DNA of 64,000 bases. Source: Streptomyces sp. DG2A-72 (lineage in GTDB: Bacteria > Actinomycetota > Actinomycetes > Streptomycetales > Streptomycetaceae). The position numbers and the translations under genes were made by a program. The first letter of the stretch is position 1. Each line of letters begins with the position of its first letter. The stretch covers positions 4,860,001-4,924,000 of the forward strand of contig NZ_JASTLC010000001.1 of NCBI RefSeq assembly GCF_030499575.1, written 5' to 3'. Shown piece after piece: positions 51,320 to 59,948 of the stretch. The notes under the pieces are model-generated. The model searched no databases. It saw only the letters and a program-made list of their open reading frames with translations, and was not told the origin of the DNA.

Positions 51320-52333
51320 TCAGCCACCCAGCGTCCGCGACGGCGGATGCCCGTACCGCTGCCGGTACTGCGCCGCGAACCGGCCGAGGTTGCCGAAGCC
51401 CCAGCGGTGGGCGATCTCGGAGACGGTGGCCGAGCCGTCGCGGGCGGCCGCCATCAGGTCCTGATGAGCGCGTTCGAGGCGGACCTCGCGGAGGTAGCCG
51501 AGGGGAGTGGTCTCGAGGTGCCGACGGAAGGCCTCCTGCAGGGCGCGCGGGCTGACCCGGGCCCTCGTCGCCAGGTCGGCGAGCGTGTGCGGGCGGTCGG
51601 GCTCCTCCTCGACCAGGGTCATCGCGCGGCGCACGGCGGCGTGCGAGACGGTGCCGGTGCGGCGGGCGTCGACGCCCGGGGTGATCAGGCGCTGGGTGGC
51701 GACCAGCAGCCCGGCCGCGGTCTGCGTCAGCTGCGCGGCGACGAGCGGGTTGGTGCGGGCGATGCCGTCGCCGAGCACCTCGCGGCGTACGGTCTCGGAG
51801 ATACCGGCCCAGGTGCGGCCGGCCTGCGGTGAGACGGGCCCGCCGAGTGCGAACCGGGCCCGTACCGGGGCGTCCAGGCCCAGTGCGTCGGCCGCGGCCC
51901 GCTCCACGGCCTCCTTCGCCAGCCGCACGGTGACCATCTGCGCGCCGGGCGACCAGTGCACCTGGAAGCTACGGTACGGATCCAGCACGTAGGTCTCGCC
52001 GGGGCCGACGCAAGTCTCCTCACGCCCGGGCGAACTCACCCTGACCCGGCCGCGGACGACCTCGCACATCAGCAGGTAGGTGCCGAGCGGCTGAGGCCGG
52101 ATCAGGGTCTCCGCGTAGAGGTCCGGGGAGCCGTACGACAGTCCGGAGACCGTGATCCCGGGGAACCCGCTCTCCGCGTACCACGCCGAGAACTCCCGTG
52201 GATCGCCCAGGCACTGCAGCTCGTACGGGCTGTACGCCTGGCTGATGATCTCCCGGATCTCCTCGAGGTCGCCGCTGCGCACGAGGGTGGTCAGCCTGCT
52301 CAGTTCGCCGGACACGGCGCTGAGCGGTGCCAT
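51320..52333 (-). CDS. AraC/XylS-family regulator
   Basis: A 337-residue protein: an N-terminal cupin-like AraC-binding domain (YLLMCEVVRGRVRVSSPG, VLDPYRSFQVHWSPG) and C-terminal double HTH (LADLATRARVSPRALQEAFR, SEIAHRWGFGNLGRFAAQYR). The H-T-P-like ending RYGHPPSRTL is typical. Convergent with the iron lipoprotein gene; its target is not shown by the sequence. Confidence 0.9.
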   Translation of the reverse strand: MAPLSAVSGELSRLTTLVRSGDLEEIREIISQAYSPYELQCLGDPREFSAWYAESGFPGITVSGLSYGSPDLYAETLIRPQPLGTYLLMCEVVRGRVRVSSPGREETCVGPGETYVLDPYRSFQVHWSPGAQMVTVRLAKEAVERAAADALGLDAPVRARFALGGPVSPQAGRTWAGISETVRREVLGDGIARTNPLVAAQLTQTAAGLLVATQRLITPGVDARRTGTVSHAAVRRAMTLVEEEPDRPHTLADLATRARVSPRALQEAFRRHLETTPLGYLREVRLERAHQDLMAAARDGSATVSEIAHRWGFGNLGRFAAQYRQRYGHPPSRTLGG

Positions 52334-52485
52334 CAGGACAGTCTCCCTCTCTCCGCGTTTTCCGGCCGGAGGCCGCGTTTGGCGAGTAGCCGCCGGAACG
52401 CTCCGTTAGTAGCCTCGTCCCTGTCCGTAGTCAAGGCGCCACCGATTCCGCACAACGGTTTCGGGACAGCCGCGCCGCGCGGACA

Positions 52486-52517
52486 CCGCCCTGAACCACG
52501 GGGGACGTTCAGGGCGG
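52486..52517. terminator. Intrinsic terminator, first of three hairpins
   Basis: CCGCCCTGAAC and GTTCAGGGCGG around a 10-base loop, followed by TTCTT. Two more hairpins follow: GGACCCCGT/ACGGGGTCC (52529-52564) and GTCCGGATGATC/GATCATCCGGGAC (52592-52618). The last lies directly after the corA stop and should end its transcript. Confidence 0.7.
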
Positions 52518-52622
52518 TTCTTCGTGGAGGACCCCGTCGCGCGAGCACACCGCGCACGGGGTCCCTCTCACTTCTGGGATCGCCCGGGATCGTCCGGATG
52601 ATCCCGATCATCCGGGACGGGT

Positions 52623-53846
52623 CTACAGCCAGCCCTTTCGCTTGAAGCCGCGGTGGGTGAAGAAGCAGGCCGTCGCGATGACAGCCATGGCGAGCGGGTA
52701 GCCGAAGGTCCAGTGGAGTTCGGGCATGTACCGGAAGTTCATGCCGTAGACGCCGCACACCATCGTCGGTACGGCGATGATCGCGGCCCAGGCGGTGATC
52801 TTGCGGGCGTCCTCGTTCTGGGCGACGGTCACCTGCGCGAGATGGGCCTGGAGGATGGAGTCGAGGAGGCCGTCGAAGGCGTGTATCTGCTCGGTGACGC
52901 GGGTGAGGTGGTCGGACACGTCCCGGAAGTAGGCCCGTATCCCGGGGGCGACCGAGCAGGTCGGGTCGGTCGCGAGCCGGTTCATGGGGCGGTCCAGCGG
53001 GACCACCGCCCGCTTGAATTCGAGCAGTTCGCGCTTGAGCTGGTAGATCCGGCCGGCGTCGCCGCCGCGGCCGTCCCACGGGGAGAAGACATCGCTCTCG
53101 ACCTGGTCGATGTCGTTCTGGAGGGAGTCGGTGACGGTCAGGTAGTCGTCGACGACATGGTCGGCGATGGCGTGCAGGACGGCCGCCGGACCCTGGGCGA
53201 GCTGCCGCGGGTCGGATTCCAGGTCCTCGCGCAGCAGGCCGAGGGAGCCATGGCGGCCGTGGCGCACGGTGACCACGAAGTCGGGTCCCGCGAACACCAT
53301 GATCTCGCCGGTGTCGACGACCTCGCTGGTCGCGGTGAGTTCGGCGTGCTCGACGTACGTCACCGTCTTGAAGACGGCGAACAGGACGTCGCCGTACTGC
53401 TCGACCTTGGGCCGCTGATGGGCGAGGACGGCGTCCTCGACGGCGAGCGGATGCAGGTCGAACAGTTCGGCGATCCGCGCGAACTCGGTCTCGGTGGGCT
53501 CGTGCAGACCGAGCCAGACGAAGCCGGTGTGGCTCTGCCAAGCGTCCCGAGGGGAGTGCCGCGAATTGTCGGCGGTCGGCTGCGGCAACGTCGTGGTTGA
53601 TCGCGCAGTTCCCCGCGCCCCTTTGCGGCGCTGCAGAGCCGTAGCCGATTCCGCCAGGGCCGCTTTGCGGACCCGGGCGACGGATTCCTCGACCGTGTCG
53701 GCGGCCTGTTCCCGGATGCCGTCGCGATAGACGACGCAGTTGACCACGGCGGAGCCGAGCGGGGAGCGCGCCGGGTGGCTCAGGTCCACGCGTCGCCCGC
53801 GCCGCGCGAGGCGGGCGACTTTGCGCAGGCTGTCGGCCATCGACAT
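52623..53846 (-). CDS. corA: CorA-type magnesium/divalent metal transporter
   Basis: A 407-residue CorA. Two C-terminal membrane segments with the selectivity signature YGMNFRYMPEL between them. The long stalk helix (HAIADHVVDDYLTVTDSLQN) precedes it. It is unusual near residues 60-90, where ALQRRKGARGTARS and following residues are encoded by a REP-like sequence not found in other CorA proteins; the frame is kept. The function is passive Mg2+ (or Co2+) uptake. Confidence 0.92.
   Translation of the reverse strand: MSMADSLRKVARLARRGRRVDLSHPARSPLGSAVVNCVVYRDGIREQAADTVEESVARVRKAALAESATALQRRKGARGTARSTTTLPQPTADNSRHSPRDAWQSHTGFVWLGLHEPTETEFARIAELFDLHPLAVEDAVLAHQRPKVEQYGDVLFAVFKTVTYVEHAELTATSEVVDTGEIMVFAGPDFVVTVRHGRHGSLGLLREDLESDPRQLAQGPAAVLHAIADHVVDDYLTVTDSLQNDIDQVESDVFSPWDGRGGDAGRIYQLKRELLEFKRAVVPLDRPMNRLATDPTCSVAPGIRAYFRDVSDHLTRVTEQIHAFDGLLDSILQAHLAQVTVAQNEDARKITAWAAIIAVPTMVCGVYGMNFRYMPELHWTFGYPLAMAVIATACFFTHRGFKRKGWL
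53575..53640. repeat. REP-like palindromic sequence inside corA
   Basis: GCGCAGTTCCCCGCGCCCCT at 53600-53619, preceded by GGCAACGTCGTGGTTGATC, is a form common between Streptomyces genes. Here it lies inside the corA coding region and is translated in frame. Confidence 0.65.
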
Positions 53847-53935
53847 ACGACACTCTCCGGGTCCTCCGTGGGATCCGGACAGTGTGCCAGGTGGTGGTAA
53901 GAGCGCCGTGAGGCCGCCGAGAGGACGCGCGGCCC

Positions 53936-55798
53936 CTACGACTCGATCCGCACCGGCCGCGACTCACTCACCTGATCGATCTCGGACACCCGCACCGTCA
54001 CCTTCATCTCCCACTCCCCGGCCACCGGCAACGTGAGCGAACCGTTCCCCCAGTAGCCGCCCTTGTCCGTCAGCTCGGCGTCGATCGGGCCGATGTCCTG
54101 GGCGGGGAGGCTGAAGGAGATGCGGAGTTCGGGGACGATGGCCAGGCCGCCGTCGGCGCCGTAGACGACGGCCTCCACGGAGTTGTCGCCGGTGCGGCCC
54201 GGGTCGAGGGTGATCTGCACCTTGCCCCGGCCGCCCGTGCCGGCGTCGAAGGGGACGGTGGTGACGGACGCGGCGGGCAGCGCACCGGCCGGTGCCGTCT
54301 GCGCCGCCTCGGCCTCCGCCCGGCCCGGCAGCGTCCCGGTGAGCACGGTCGTGATCAGCAGCACCACGGCGGCGACGCCGACTTCGGCCAGCACGGACCG
54401 GCGCAGCAGACGGTGGTCCGCAGCGGCCGGTGGGGCGGGGTCCGGCGGCTCCGGGAGGGACGGCGGGCCGCCGACCGGCTCCGGCACCCGTTCCCGTACG
54501 ACCGCCCCCGGCTCCGGCACCCGTTCCCGTACGACCGCCCCCGGCTCCGGCACCAGTACCCGTACGACCGCCCCCGGCTCCGGCACCCGTTCCCGTACGA
54601 CCGTCTCCGCCTCCACCGCGAGTGCCTTCGTCGTCCACCTCCGCGAGAACCCGGCCGCCGCCAGCAGCAACGCCACCGCGATCAGCTTGACGACCAGGGT
54701 CCGCCCGTACGACGTGTCGGTGAAGGCGCTCCAGGAGCCCAGCCCGCGCCAGGACTGGTAGACGCCGGTGACGACCAGGACGGTCACGGAGGCGAAGGCG
54801 AGCCGGGAGAAGCGGGCGACCGTCGGGGCGCAGGACGAGCCCCGGCGGAGGGTGATGAGCAGGGCGCCCAGCCCGCCCAGCCAGACCGCCGTCGCCAGCA
54901 GATGCAGCGCGGTCGAGGTGATCGCCACCGGCACCTGGATCCCGGCGGACGCGTGCTCGGCCGCCGCCCAGGTCAGCGCGAGGCCGACGGCGAGGGCGGC
55001 GCCGGGCACCTGCGAGAGGCGCCGCTGTGGCAGCGCGGAAAGGCCCCTGCGCAGCAGGACCGCCGCGACCGCCAGCAGCCCCAGCCGCGCCAGCAGCAAG
55101 GCACCCGGCCGACCGGACATCGTGCTGCCCAGCGCGGAGGCGTCGAAGGCGGTCGCCGGTCCCGTGCCCGTCTCGTACGGGGCGCGCAGCACCAGCAGGG
55201 CGAGGGTGGCGCCGAGCAGGGTCCACCAGGCGGCCCACAGGGGCTTGTTCAGGCGCTCGGGGTCAGGCGGGCGGCAGGCCACGACGAACACGGCCGCGCC
55301 GATGAGCAGGGCGCCGGCGAGATAGGCGAGGTAGCGGGCGAGGTCCCAGAGGCTGCCGGTCACCGGGTCCTCGACCGGGCCGGTGTCCACCGTGGCGGCC
55401 GTCGCGGAGGGCTTGCCCACGGAGAAGGTGAAGGCGCCCGAGACCGGATGGCTGTCCGCCGACACCACGCGCCAGGCCACCGTGAACGTCCCGGTGTCCG
55501 CCTTCGCGGGCAGGCTCACCCGCACCGCGTCCGCACGGCCCGGCACATGCTCCGCCTCACCGAGGCGCAGCCGGTGGCCGCTGGGGTCCAGGATGCGCAC
55601 GGAGTCGTCGAGCAGACCGACCGACTCCGTGAAGGTCAGGGTGAGTTCACCGGGAGCTGACTTGAGGACGCTTCCGTCGGCCGGGTCGGTGGAACGGAGT
55701 GCGGCATGCGCCGACGCCGTTCCCGCGCCGCCGAGGACGAGCAGGACCAGCACGGCGCATAGCAGCACCAGCCCTTGAACTCCTCGCCTGCGGACCAC
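53936..55798 (-). CDS. CopC-CopD fusion copper protein
   Basis: A 620-residue protein. The signal LVLLCAVLVLLVLGGAGTASA leaves mature HAALRSTDPADGSVL, the N-terminal His copper site of CopC, completed by SADSHPVSGAF. CopD follows with eight or so membrane segments (LARYLAYLAGALLIGAAVFV, ITSTALHLLATAVWLGGLGAL). A loop has four 11-residue repeats (VVRERVPEPGA). The soluble C-terminal domain (RGKVQITLDPGRTGDNSVEA) is a YtkA-like domain. It should import copper or hold it for cuproenzymes. Confidence 0.9.
   Translation of the reverse strand: MVRRRGVQGLVLLCAVLVLLVLGGAGTASAHAALRSTDPADGSVLKSAPGELTLTFTESVGLLDDSVRILDPSGHRLRLGEAEHVPGRADAVRVSLPAKADTGTFTVAWRVVSADSHPVSGAFTFSVGKPSATAATVDTGPVEDPVTGSLWDLARYLAYLAGALLIGAAVFVVACRPPDPERLNKPLWAAWWTLLGATLALLVLRAPYETGTGPATAFDASALGSTMSGRPGALLLARLGLLAVAAVLLRRGLSALPQRRLSQVPGAALAVGLALTWAAAEHASAGIQVPVAITSTALHLLATAVWLGGLGALLITLRRGSSCAPTVARFSRLAFASVTVLVVTGVYQSWRGLGSWSAFTDTSYGRTLVVKLIAVALLLAAAGFSRRWTTKALAVEAETVVRERVPEPGAVVRVLVPEPGAVVRERVPEPGAVVRERVPEPVGGPPSLPEPPDPAPPAAADHRLLRRSVLAEVGVAAVVLLITTVLTGTLPGRAEAEAAQTAPAGALPAASVTTVPFDAGTGGRGKVQITLDPGRTGDNSVEAVVYGADGGLAIVPELRISFSLPAQDIGPIDAELTDKGGYWGNGSLTLPVAGEWEMKVTVRVSEIDQVSESRPVRIES
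54477..54608. repeat. Four 33-bp tandem repeats within copCD
   Basis: Units begin at 54477, 54510, 54543 and 54576 (GGCTCCGGCACCCGTTCCCG...). They encode VVRERVPEPGA repeats in a loop between membrane segments; unit three differs most (ACCAGTACC). Length is a multiple of three, so copy changes would keep the frame. Confidence 0.85.
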
Positions 55799-55871
55799 TT
55801 CGCTTCTCCGTCGCTCAAGTCTTCTGACGTCTCGGCCACTCCGATACGTACGTAAGAAGCCGCTGGGCTGC

Positions 55872-56633
55872 TCACCACGTCGGCCGCGCGGACACCCCTC
55901 CGTCCACGACCAGGTCGTGCCCGGTAATCCAGGACGCGAGGGGCGAGGCGAGGAACACGCACGCGTCGCCGACGTCCTCGGGCCGCCCGAGCCGCCCGGC
56001 GGGGGCTGCCCGTTCCCAGCGCTCCACCCCCTCCGGCCAGTCCTCCGCCAGCCCCTCCCGCTCGATCAGCCCGGGCGAGACCGTGTTGACGCGGATCCCG
56101 AACGGCCCGTACTCCAGGGCCGCCGCCCGCGCATGCATGACCACACCGGCCTTGGACGCGGAGTAGTGGGCGTGCAGCGGAGCCGGCTGGTGGGCCTCGA
56201 TGGAGGCGATGTGCGTCACGCTGCCGCCCCCGCTCTCCCGCATGAGCTCCGCGGCGGCCTGCGTACAGGCGAAGACACTCGACAGATTGGTGTCCACGAC
56301 CGCCCGCCACTCCTGAGCCGCCATCCCGGGCAGCGGCTGCGTCGGCTGTACGCCCGCGTTGTTGACCAGCGCGGTCAGCGGCCCGGAGGCCCACGCGGCG
56401 GCCTCGCGCACGACCCGCCGGCAGGCGTCCGCGTCGGACAGATCGCCCTGCAGGACGACGGCCCGGCGGCCGAGCTCCTCGATCCGGTACGCCACCGCGC
56501 GCGCCGCCTCCACGGCCGTACGGCAGTGCAGCGCGACCGCCGCGCCCTCCTCGGCGAACCGCAGCGCGATCCCGCGTCCGATGCCTCCGGACGCGCCCGT
56601 GACAAGGGCGGTCTGTCCTTCGAGCAGAGTCAT
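55872..56633 (-). CDS. Short-chain dehydrogenase/reductase
   Basis: A 253-residue classical SDR: TGASGGIGRGIALRFAEEG (NAD(P) site), LVNNAGVQPTQP, Ser in THIASIEAHQ and catalytic Y-x-x-x-K in HYSASKAGVV, PGLIEREG afterwards. ATG at 56633 overlaps the cupin stop. Last gene of the iron-box operon; substrate unknown. Confidence 0.9.
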   Translation of the reverse strand: MTLLEGQTALVTGASGGIGRGIALRFAEEGAAVALHCRTAVEAARAVAYRIEELGRRAVVLQGDLSDADACRRVVREAAAWASGPLTALVNNAGVQPTQPLPGMAAQEWRAVVDTNLSSVFACTQAAAELMRESGGGSVTHIASIEAHQPAPLHAHYSASKAGVVMHARAAALEYGPFGIRVNTVSPGLIEREGLAEDWPEGVERWERAAPAGRLGRPEDVGDACVFLASPLASWITGHDLVVDGGVSARPTW

Positions 56634-57109
56634 GGACGGCACAGTTCCACGATGCGGGCGGCCTCGGCCGGGTAGCGCGCCGTGAGGTCGGCCACGTCCC
56701 CGTGCTCGTAGTCCTGGTAGGTGAAGCCGGGCACCATGGTGCAGCCGAAGAGGGCCCAATCACCGCCCGCGACCACCCGCGCGCCCATCCAGGTGCGGGC
56801 CGGGACGGTGAACTGCGGGTGCTGCCCGCCGAGTACGTCCGGACCCAGCACGACCGTCCGCGAGGTGCCGTCCGGGGCGAGCAGCAGCAACTGGAGCGGA
56901 TCGCCGAGATAGAAGTGCCAGACCTCGTCGGTGGGCAGCCGGTGCAGGGCCGAGAAGTCGTCCGGTGCGGCCGTCAGCAGGGCGACTATGGCCGTGCCGT
57001 CGGGCCGCCCGTCCGCCCGCTCGGGCCCGGCCCAGGTCTGCCGGAACAGCCCGCCCTCGCGCGGTATGGGCTGTAGTCCGTAGTGGGCGATCAGGTCTTC
57101 CGGGGTCAC
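56630..57109 (-). CDS. Cupin (DUF985-type) protein
   Basis: A 159-residue protein. GTG at 57109 overlaps the GNAT stop (GTGA). The DUF985 cupin signature is clear: LIAHYGLQPIPREGGLFRQT, LPTDEVWHFYLGDPLQLLLL, WMGARVVAGGDWALFGCTMV and PGFTYQDYEHGD. Metal or sugar binding unknown. Its place suggests a helper of the acylase/acyltransferase pathway. Confidence 0.88.
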   Translation of the reverse strand: MTPEDLIAHYGLQPIPREGGLFRQTWAGPERADGRPDGTAIVALLTAAPDDFSALHRLPTDEVWHFYLGDPLQLLLLAPDGTSRTVVLGPDVLGGQHPQFTVPARTWMGARVVAGGDWALFGCTMVPGFTYQDYEHGDVADLTARYPAEAARIVELCRP

Positions 57110-57717
57110 CCGGGAAAGGCTACCTCCCGGGTGAGGAAGGCCAGTTGGGCGCACTTCTCGGGCAGATACACATCAGGGAGGTCGACCTCCGGCAGGACGA
57201 CCTCGGGTCCGGCGGTGAAGCCCAGCTTCAGGAAGCGGGCGACCGCCTTCTCGTTTCGCACGTCGGGATCGACCACGATCCGGCGCCGGTCCAGGCCGAG
57301 CAGCACGTACGAGACGAGCGCGCCGACCAGCGCCGCGGTCCAGCCGGACCGCGCGCCCTGTGCTCCGGCGGGCGCGAGCAGCAGATGCACCCCGATGTCG
57401 CCGGGCTGGACCTCGTAGCAGTGGCCGACCCGGTCGGCGTTCGGCTCGTACGTCTGCAGCACCGCGACCGGTTCCGTGTCCCGCACCACCAGGTAGGCGT
57501 GGTGGGTGTCGAGCGTGTCCATGTGGGCGTAGCTCTCGGCCACTTGGTCCCGGGTGAGCCCGTTCATGCCCCAGAAGGAGGCCCGCTCCTCACTCACCCA
57601 GCCATGCACCACTTCGGCGTCGGCCCGGGCGTCGAGGGGCAGCACGCGGATGGTGCCGAGGCCGTCGGCCTGCTGCTCGTGGACGGCCTGGCGAGTGGGG
57701 GCGTGCGTGTCAGACAT
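57106..57717 (-). CDS. Siderophore-type GNAT acyltransferase (AlcB/MbtK-like)
   Basis: A 203-residue protein. HGWVSEERASFWGMNGLTRD, AVLQTYEPNADRVGHCYEVQ, GDIGVHLLLAPAG and RRIVVDPDVRNEKAVARFLK match the acyltransferase domain that acylates hydroxylamines in siderophore synthesis (AlcB, IucB, MbtK). It overlaps the acylase stop by 8 bases and lies in an operon headed by an iron box. It probably adds an acyl group to a siderophore or its precursor. Confidence 0.82.
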   Translation of the reverse strand: MSDTHAPTRQAVHEQQADGLGTIRVLPLDARADAEVVHGWVSEERASFWGMNGLTRDQVAESYAHMDTLDTHHAYLVVRDTEPVAVLQTYEPNADRVGHCYEVQPGDIGVHLLLAPAGAQGARSGWTAALVGALVSYVLLGLDRRRIVVDPDVRNEKAVARFLKLGFTAGPEVVLPEVDLPDVYLPEKCAQLAFLTREVAFPG

Positions 57718-59869
57718 CGGTTTCCTTGATGAGTGCGTCGAAGTCGGTGACGACCGGGACCAGATCTCCCCTGGTCCACAGCGGGAGCTGGTCCCGGTGG
57801 TGGGCCGAGCCCGGCACCCCGGAGGCGCCGAACGGCACCGCCCAGCCGCTGTCCTCCCGGCGGGCCAGATCCCACACATAGCGGGCGGCCGGACCGCGCG
57901 CGGCCAGATCGGTGGTGCCGGGCACGGAGGAGGTGCACAGCACACAGTCGTGATCGCCGGACAGGCCCGGTTCGTCGTACGAGGTGCCGGGCAGCGCCCG
58001 CCAGGGAGCCAGGCGGTGGGACTCACCCCACGTGCCCGGCAGCCGGCCGGCGACTTCCTCGACGGCCGCGCGGACGGTCGCGGGGCGGTCGATGCCGTAC
58101 AACTCCTCGGCGCGCAGCAGATGTCCGAGGGCGAAGCCGATCCGCGGACCGAGGGCGAGCCAGGGGAGGAAGGCCTCCGGGTAGGCGGGCGGGACGGCGA
58201 GGGCGACGAACGCGGGGTGCTCGGCGAGCCGCCGTACGACGGCTCCGCGCACCGCCGCATAGGCGGCTGCCTCCGTGCTGTCCGCGTCCATGCGCCTGTC
58301 CCAGGCGAGGAGACGGTCCCGCAGGGCGGTGGCCTCGGGGGTGAGGTCGTCGAGGGCGGCGAGGTGCTCCAACAGGGCCCCGGCGGAGCCGAGATGGGTG
58401 TCCATGTGGATCGCGGGCATGTCCCCCGCCGTCCACTTCTCCTTCTCCTTCAGGAGGGCGGCGATGCGGTCGGCGCGGTGCGCCGCGGCGAACTCGACGC
58501 CGAGGGGCGTGGAGGGGCCGCGCTGGTTCGCCATCACCGCGGTGCCGTCGGTGAGTTCGCCGTACGGCATCTCGTGCCAGCCCTGCCACTCGTGACCGGG
58601 CTCCCAAGCAGGCACGAGGCGGGTGCGGTTGGCGGTGCCGCGCACCGGCACCTTGCCTGCCACGCGATGCAGCAGGCCGCCCTCGGTGTCGGCGGCCATG
58701 ACGACGTTCACGGGCTCGGCCCAGCGGTCGAAGGCACGGTCCACGTCGACGACCCGGCGGGCGCGCAGGAGGGGGAGGAGAGCGTCGAAGCCGAGGTCGC
58801 CGGTGACGCGGGGCGGGTAGCGGAGGCTGACGGCTTCGGGCGTCCCGTCGTCGAGCCCTTCGGGGCCGCCGATGATCACCGGTCCGCGCTCGGTCTCGAT
58901 CACCTCGACCGGGACCGGTTCCTCGCCCGCGACCTCGATGACCTCCGTGTGCCGGGGAGCCCGCACCCAGGTGCCGTCCGGGCCGAGCGCCTCGACGCCC
59001 GCGCCCGTCCGCCGCAGCCGCTCCCGGTACAGGTCCTGGTAGTCGGCCATCGCGTTGGTGATGGCCCAGGCGACCGTGCCGGTGTGGCCGAAGTGGGCGA
59101 TGCCGGGGACGCCGGGGACGGCGATGCCGACCACGTCGAACTCGGGGCAGGAGAGGTGGATCTGCTGGTATATACCGGGATCCTCGATGAACCGGTGCGG
59201 GTCCCCGGCGATGACGGCGGCACCGGTCGTGGTCCGCTCACCGCCCACCAGCCAGCCGTTGCTGCCGGAGGTGCCGGGCCCGTCGGCGGCGAACAGGCCG
59301 ACCGCGTCCTCGCCGAGCTGCCGGACGACCTGCTCACGCCAGAGCTTGGCCGGGAACCCGGCGAACAGGAGGTGGACGGCGAGCCAGACGCCCAGCGGGG
59401 TCCAGGGCTCCCAGCGGCCGGGAGCCAAGGGCTCCGCTGAAGTTGCCGGGATATGCCGTCGGTCCGCCGCGGCGCCATCGTGGCTGGTCGCGCCCCGCGG
59501 CGGAGCCGCATATCGACACAGCCCCGCGCCCGCACGGGCGAACTCGGGGGCGCGTTGGGCCCCTTCCGCCAGCCCTTCGTTGACGCCGTCGACGTACGCC
59601 CGTACCCAGTCCGCCGTATCGGAGTCCAGGGCGTCGAAGCACCGTCTCGCGGTGTCGTCGATGCGGGCCCGTCTCGCGAGGAGGTCCCAGGGGAGGGCGC
59701 CGGCGCCGAGGAAGGAGGCGGAGGTGCCCTGGGCGCGGTGCCGTTCGACCTCCAGCTGCCAGGCCCGGTCGAGTGCGGTGACGCGGCCCTGCGCACGGGC
59801 GAGGTCGGCCACGCCGCCGGCTCGCAGATGCGGGATTCCCCAGGCGTCGCGGTAGATCTCGGCGGTCAC
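57710..59869 (-). CDS. Penicillin-acylase-family Ntn-hydrolase
   Basis: A 719-residue protein. Self-processing is expected before Ser203 in GTSG-SNGWLVGG, giving the catalytic N-terminal serine; IAHFGHTGTVAWAITNAMADY and the later NVVMAADTEGG are conserved active-site segments. There is no signal peptide: the protein begins directly with EIYRDAWGIPHLRAGG. Residues about 113-147 come from an in-frame REP-like sequence. The iron box upstream and the AlcB-like gene downstream suggest acyl removal in siderophore maturation, as PvdQ does for pyoverdine; this is inference. Confidence 0.88.
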   Translation of the reverse strand: MTAEIYRDAWGIPHLRAGGVADLARAQGRVTALDRAWQLEVERHRAQGTSASFLGAGALPWDLLARRARIDDTARRCFDALDSDTADWVRAYVDGVNEGLAEGAQRAPEFARAGAGLCRYAAPPRGATSHDGAAADRRHIPATSAEPLAPGRWEPWTPLGVWLAVHLLFAGFPAKLWREQVVRQLGEDAVGLFAADGPGTSGSNGWLVGGERTTTGAAVIAGDPHRFIEDPGIYQQIHLSCPEFDVVGIAVPGVPGIAHFGHTGTVAWAITNAMADYQDLYRERLRRTGAGVEALGPDGTWVRAPRHTEVIEVAGEEPVPVEVIETERGPVIIGGPEGLDDGTPEAVSLRYPPRVTGDLGFDALLPLLRARRVVDVDRAFDRWAEPVNVVMAADTEGGLLHRVAGKVPVRGTANRTRLVPAWEPGHEWQGWHEMPYGELTDGTAVMANQRGPSTPLGVEFAAAHRADRIAALLKEKEKWTAGDMPAIHMDTHLGSAGALLEHLAALDDLTPEATALRDRLLAWDRRMDADSTEAAAYAAVRGAVVRRLAEHPAFVALAVPPAYPEAFLPWLALGPRIGFALGHLLRAEELYGIDRPATVRAAVEEVAGRLPGTWGESHRLAPWRALPGTSYDEPGLSGDHDCVLCTSSVPGTTDLAARGPAARYVWDLARREDSGWAVPFGASGVPGSAHHRDQLPLWTRGDLVPVVTDFDALIKETDV
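59443..59530. repeat. REP-like palindrome inside the acylase gene
   Basis: The complement of CGCGGGGCTGTGTCGATATG with CGGCTCCGCCGCGGGGCGCG nearly equals the intergenic copy at 62610-62640. In the acylase it encodes GLCRYAAPPRGATSH and is read through in frame. Confidence 0.75.
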
Positions 59870-59888
59870 ACTGCGGCCCTTCCATGCA

Positions 59889-59907
59889 TTAGGTTAGCCT
59901 TACCTAA
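59889..59907. promoter_or_regulatory. Iron box between acylase and siderophore-interacting genes
   Basis: TTAGGTTAGCCTTACCTAA, an almost perfect DmdR/IdeR palindrome, 20 bases before the acylase start and 42 bases before the reductase start. One regulator site should control both divergent transcripts. Confidence 0.9.
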
Positions 59908-59948
59908 GTAAGTTCGTGGCGGAATCGTACGCGAGGAGTGGAGAAGCG

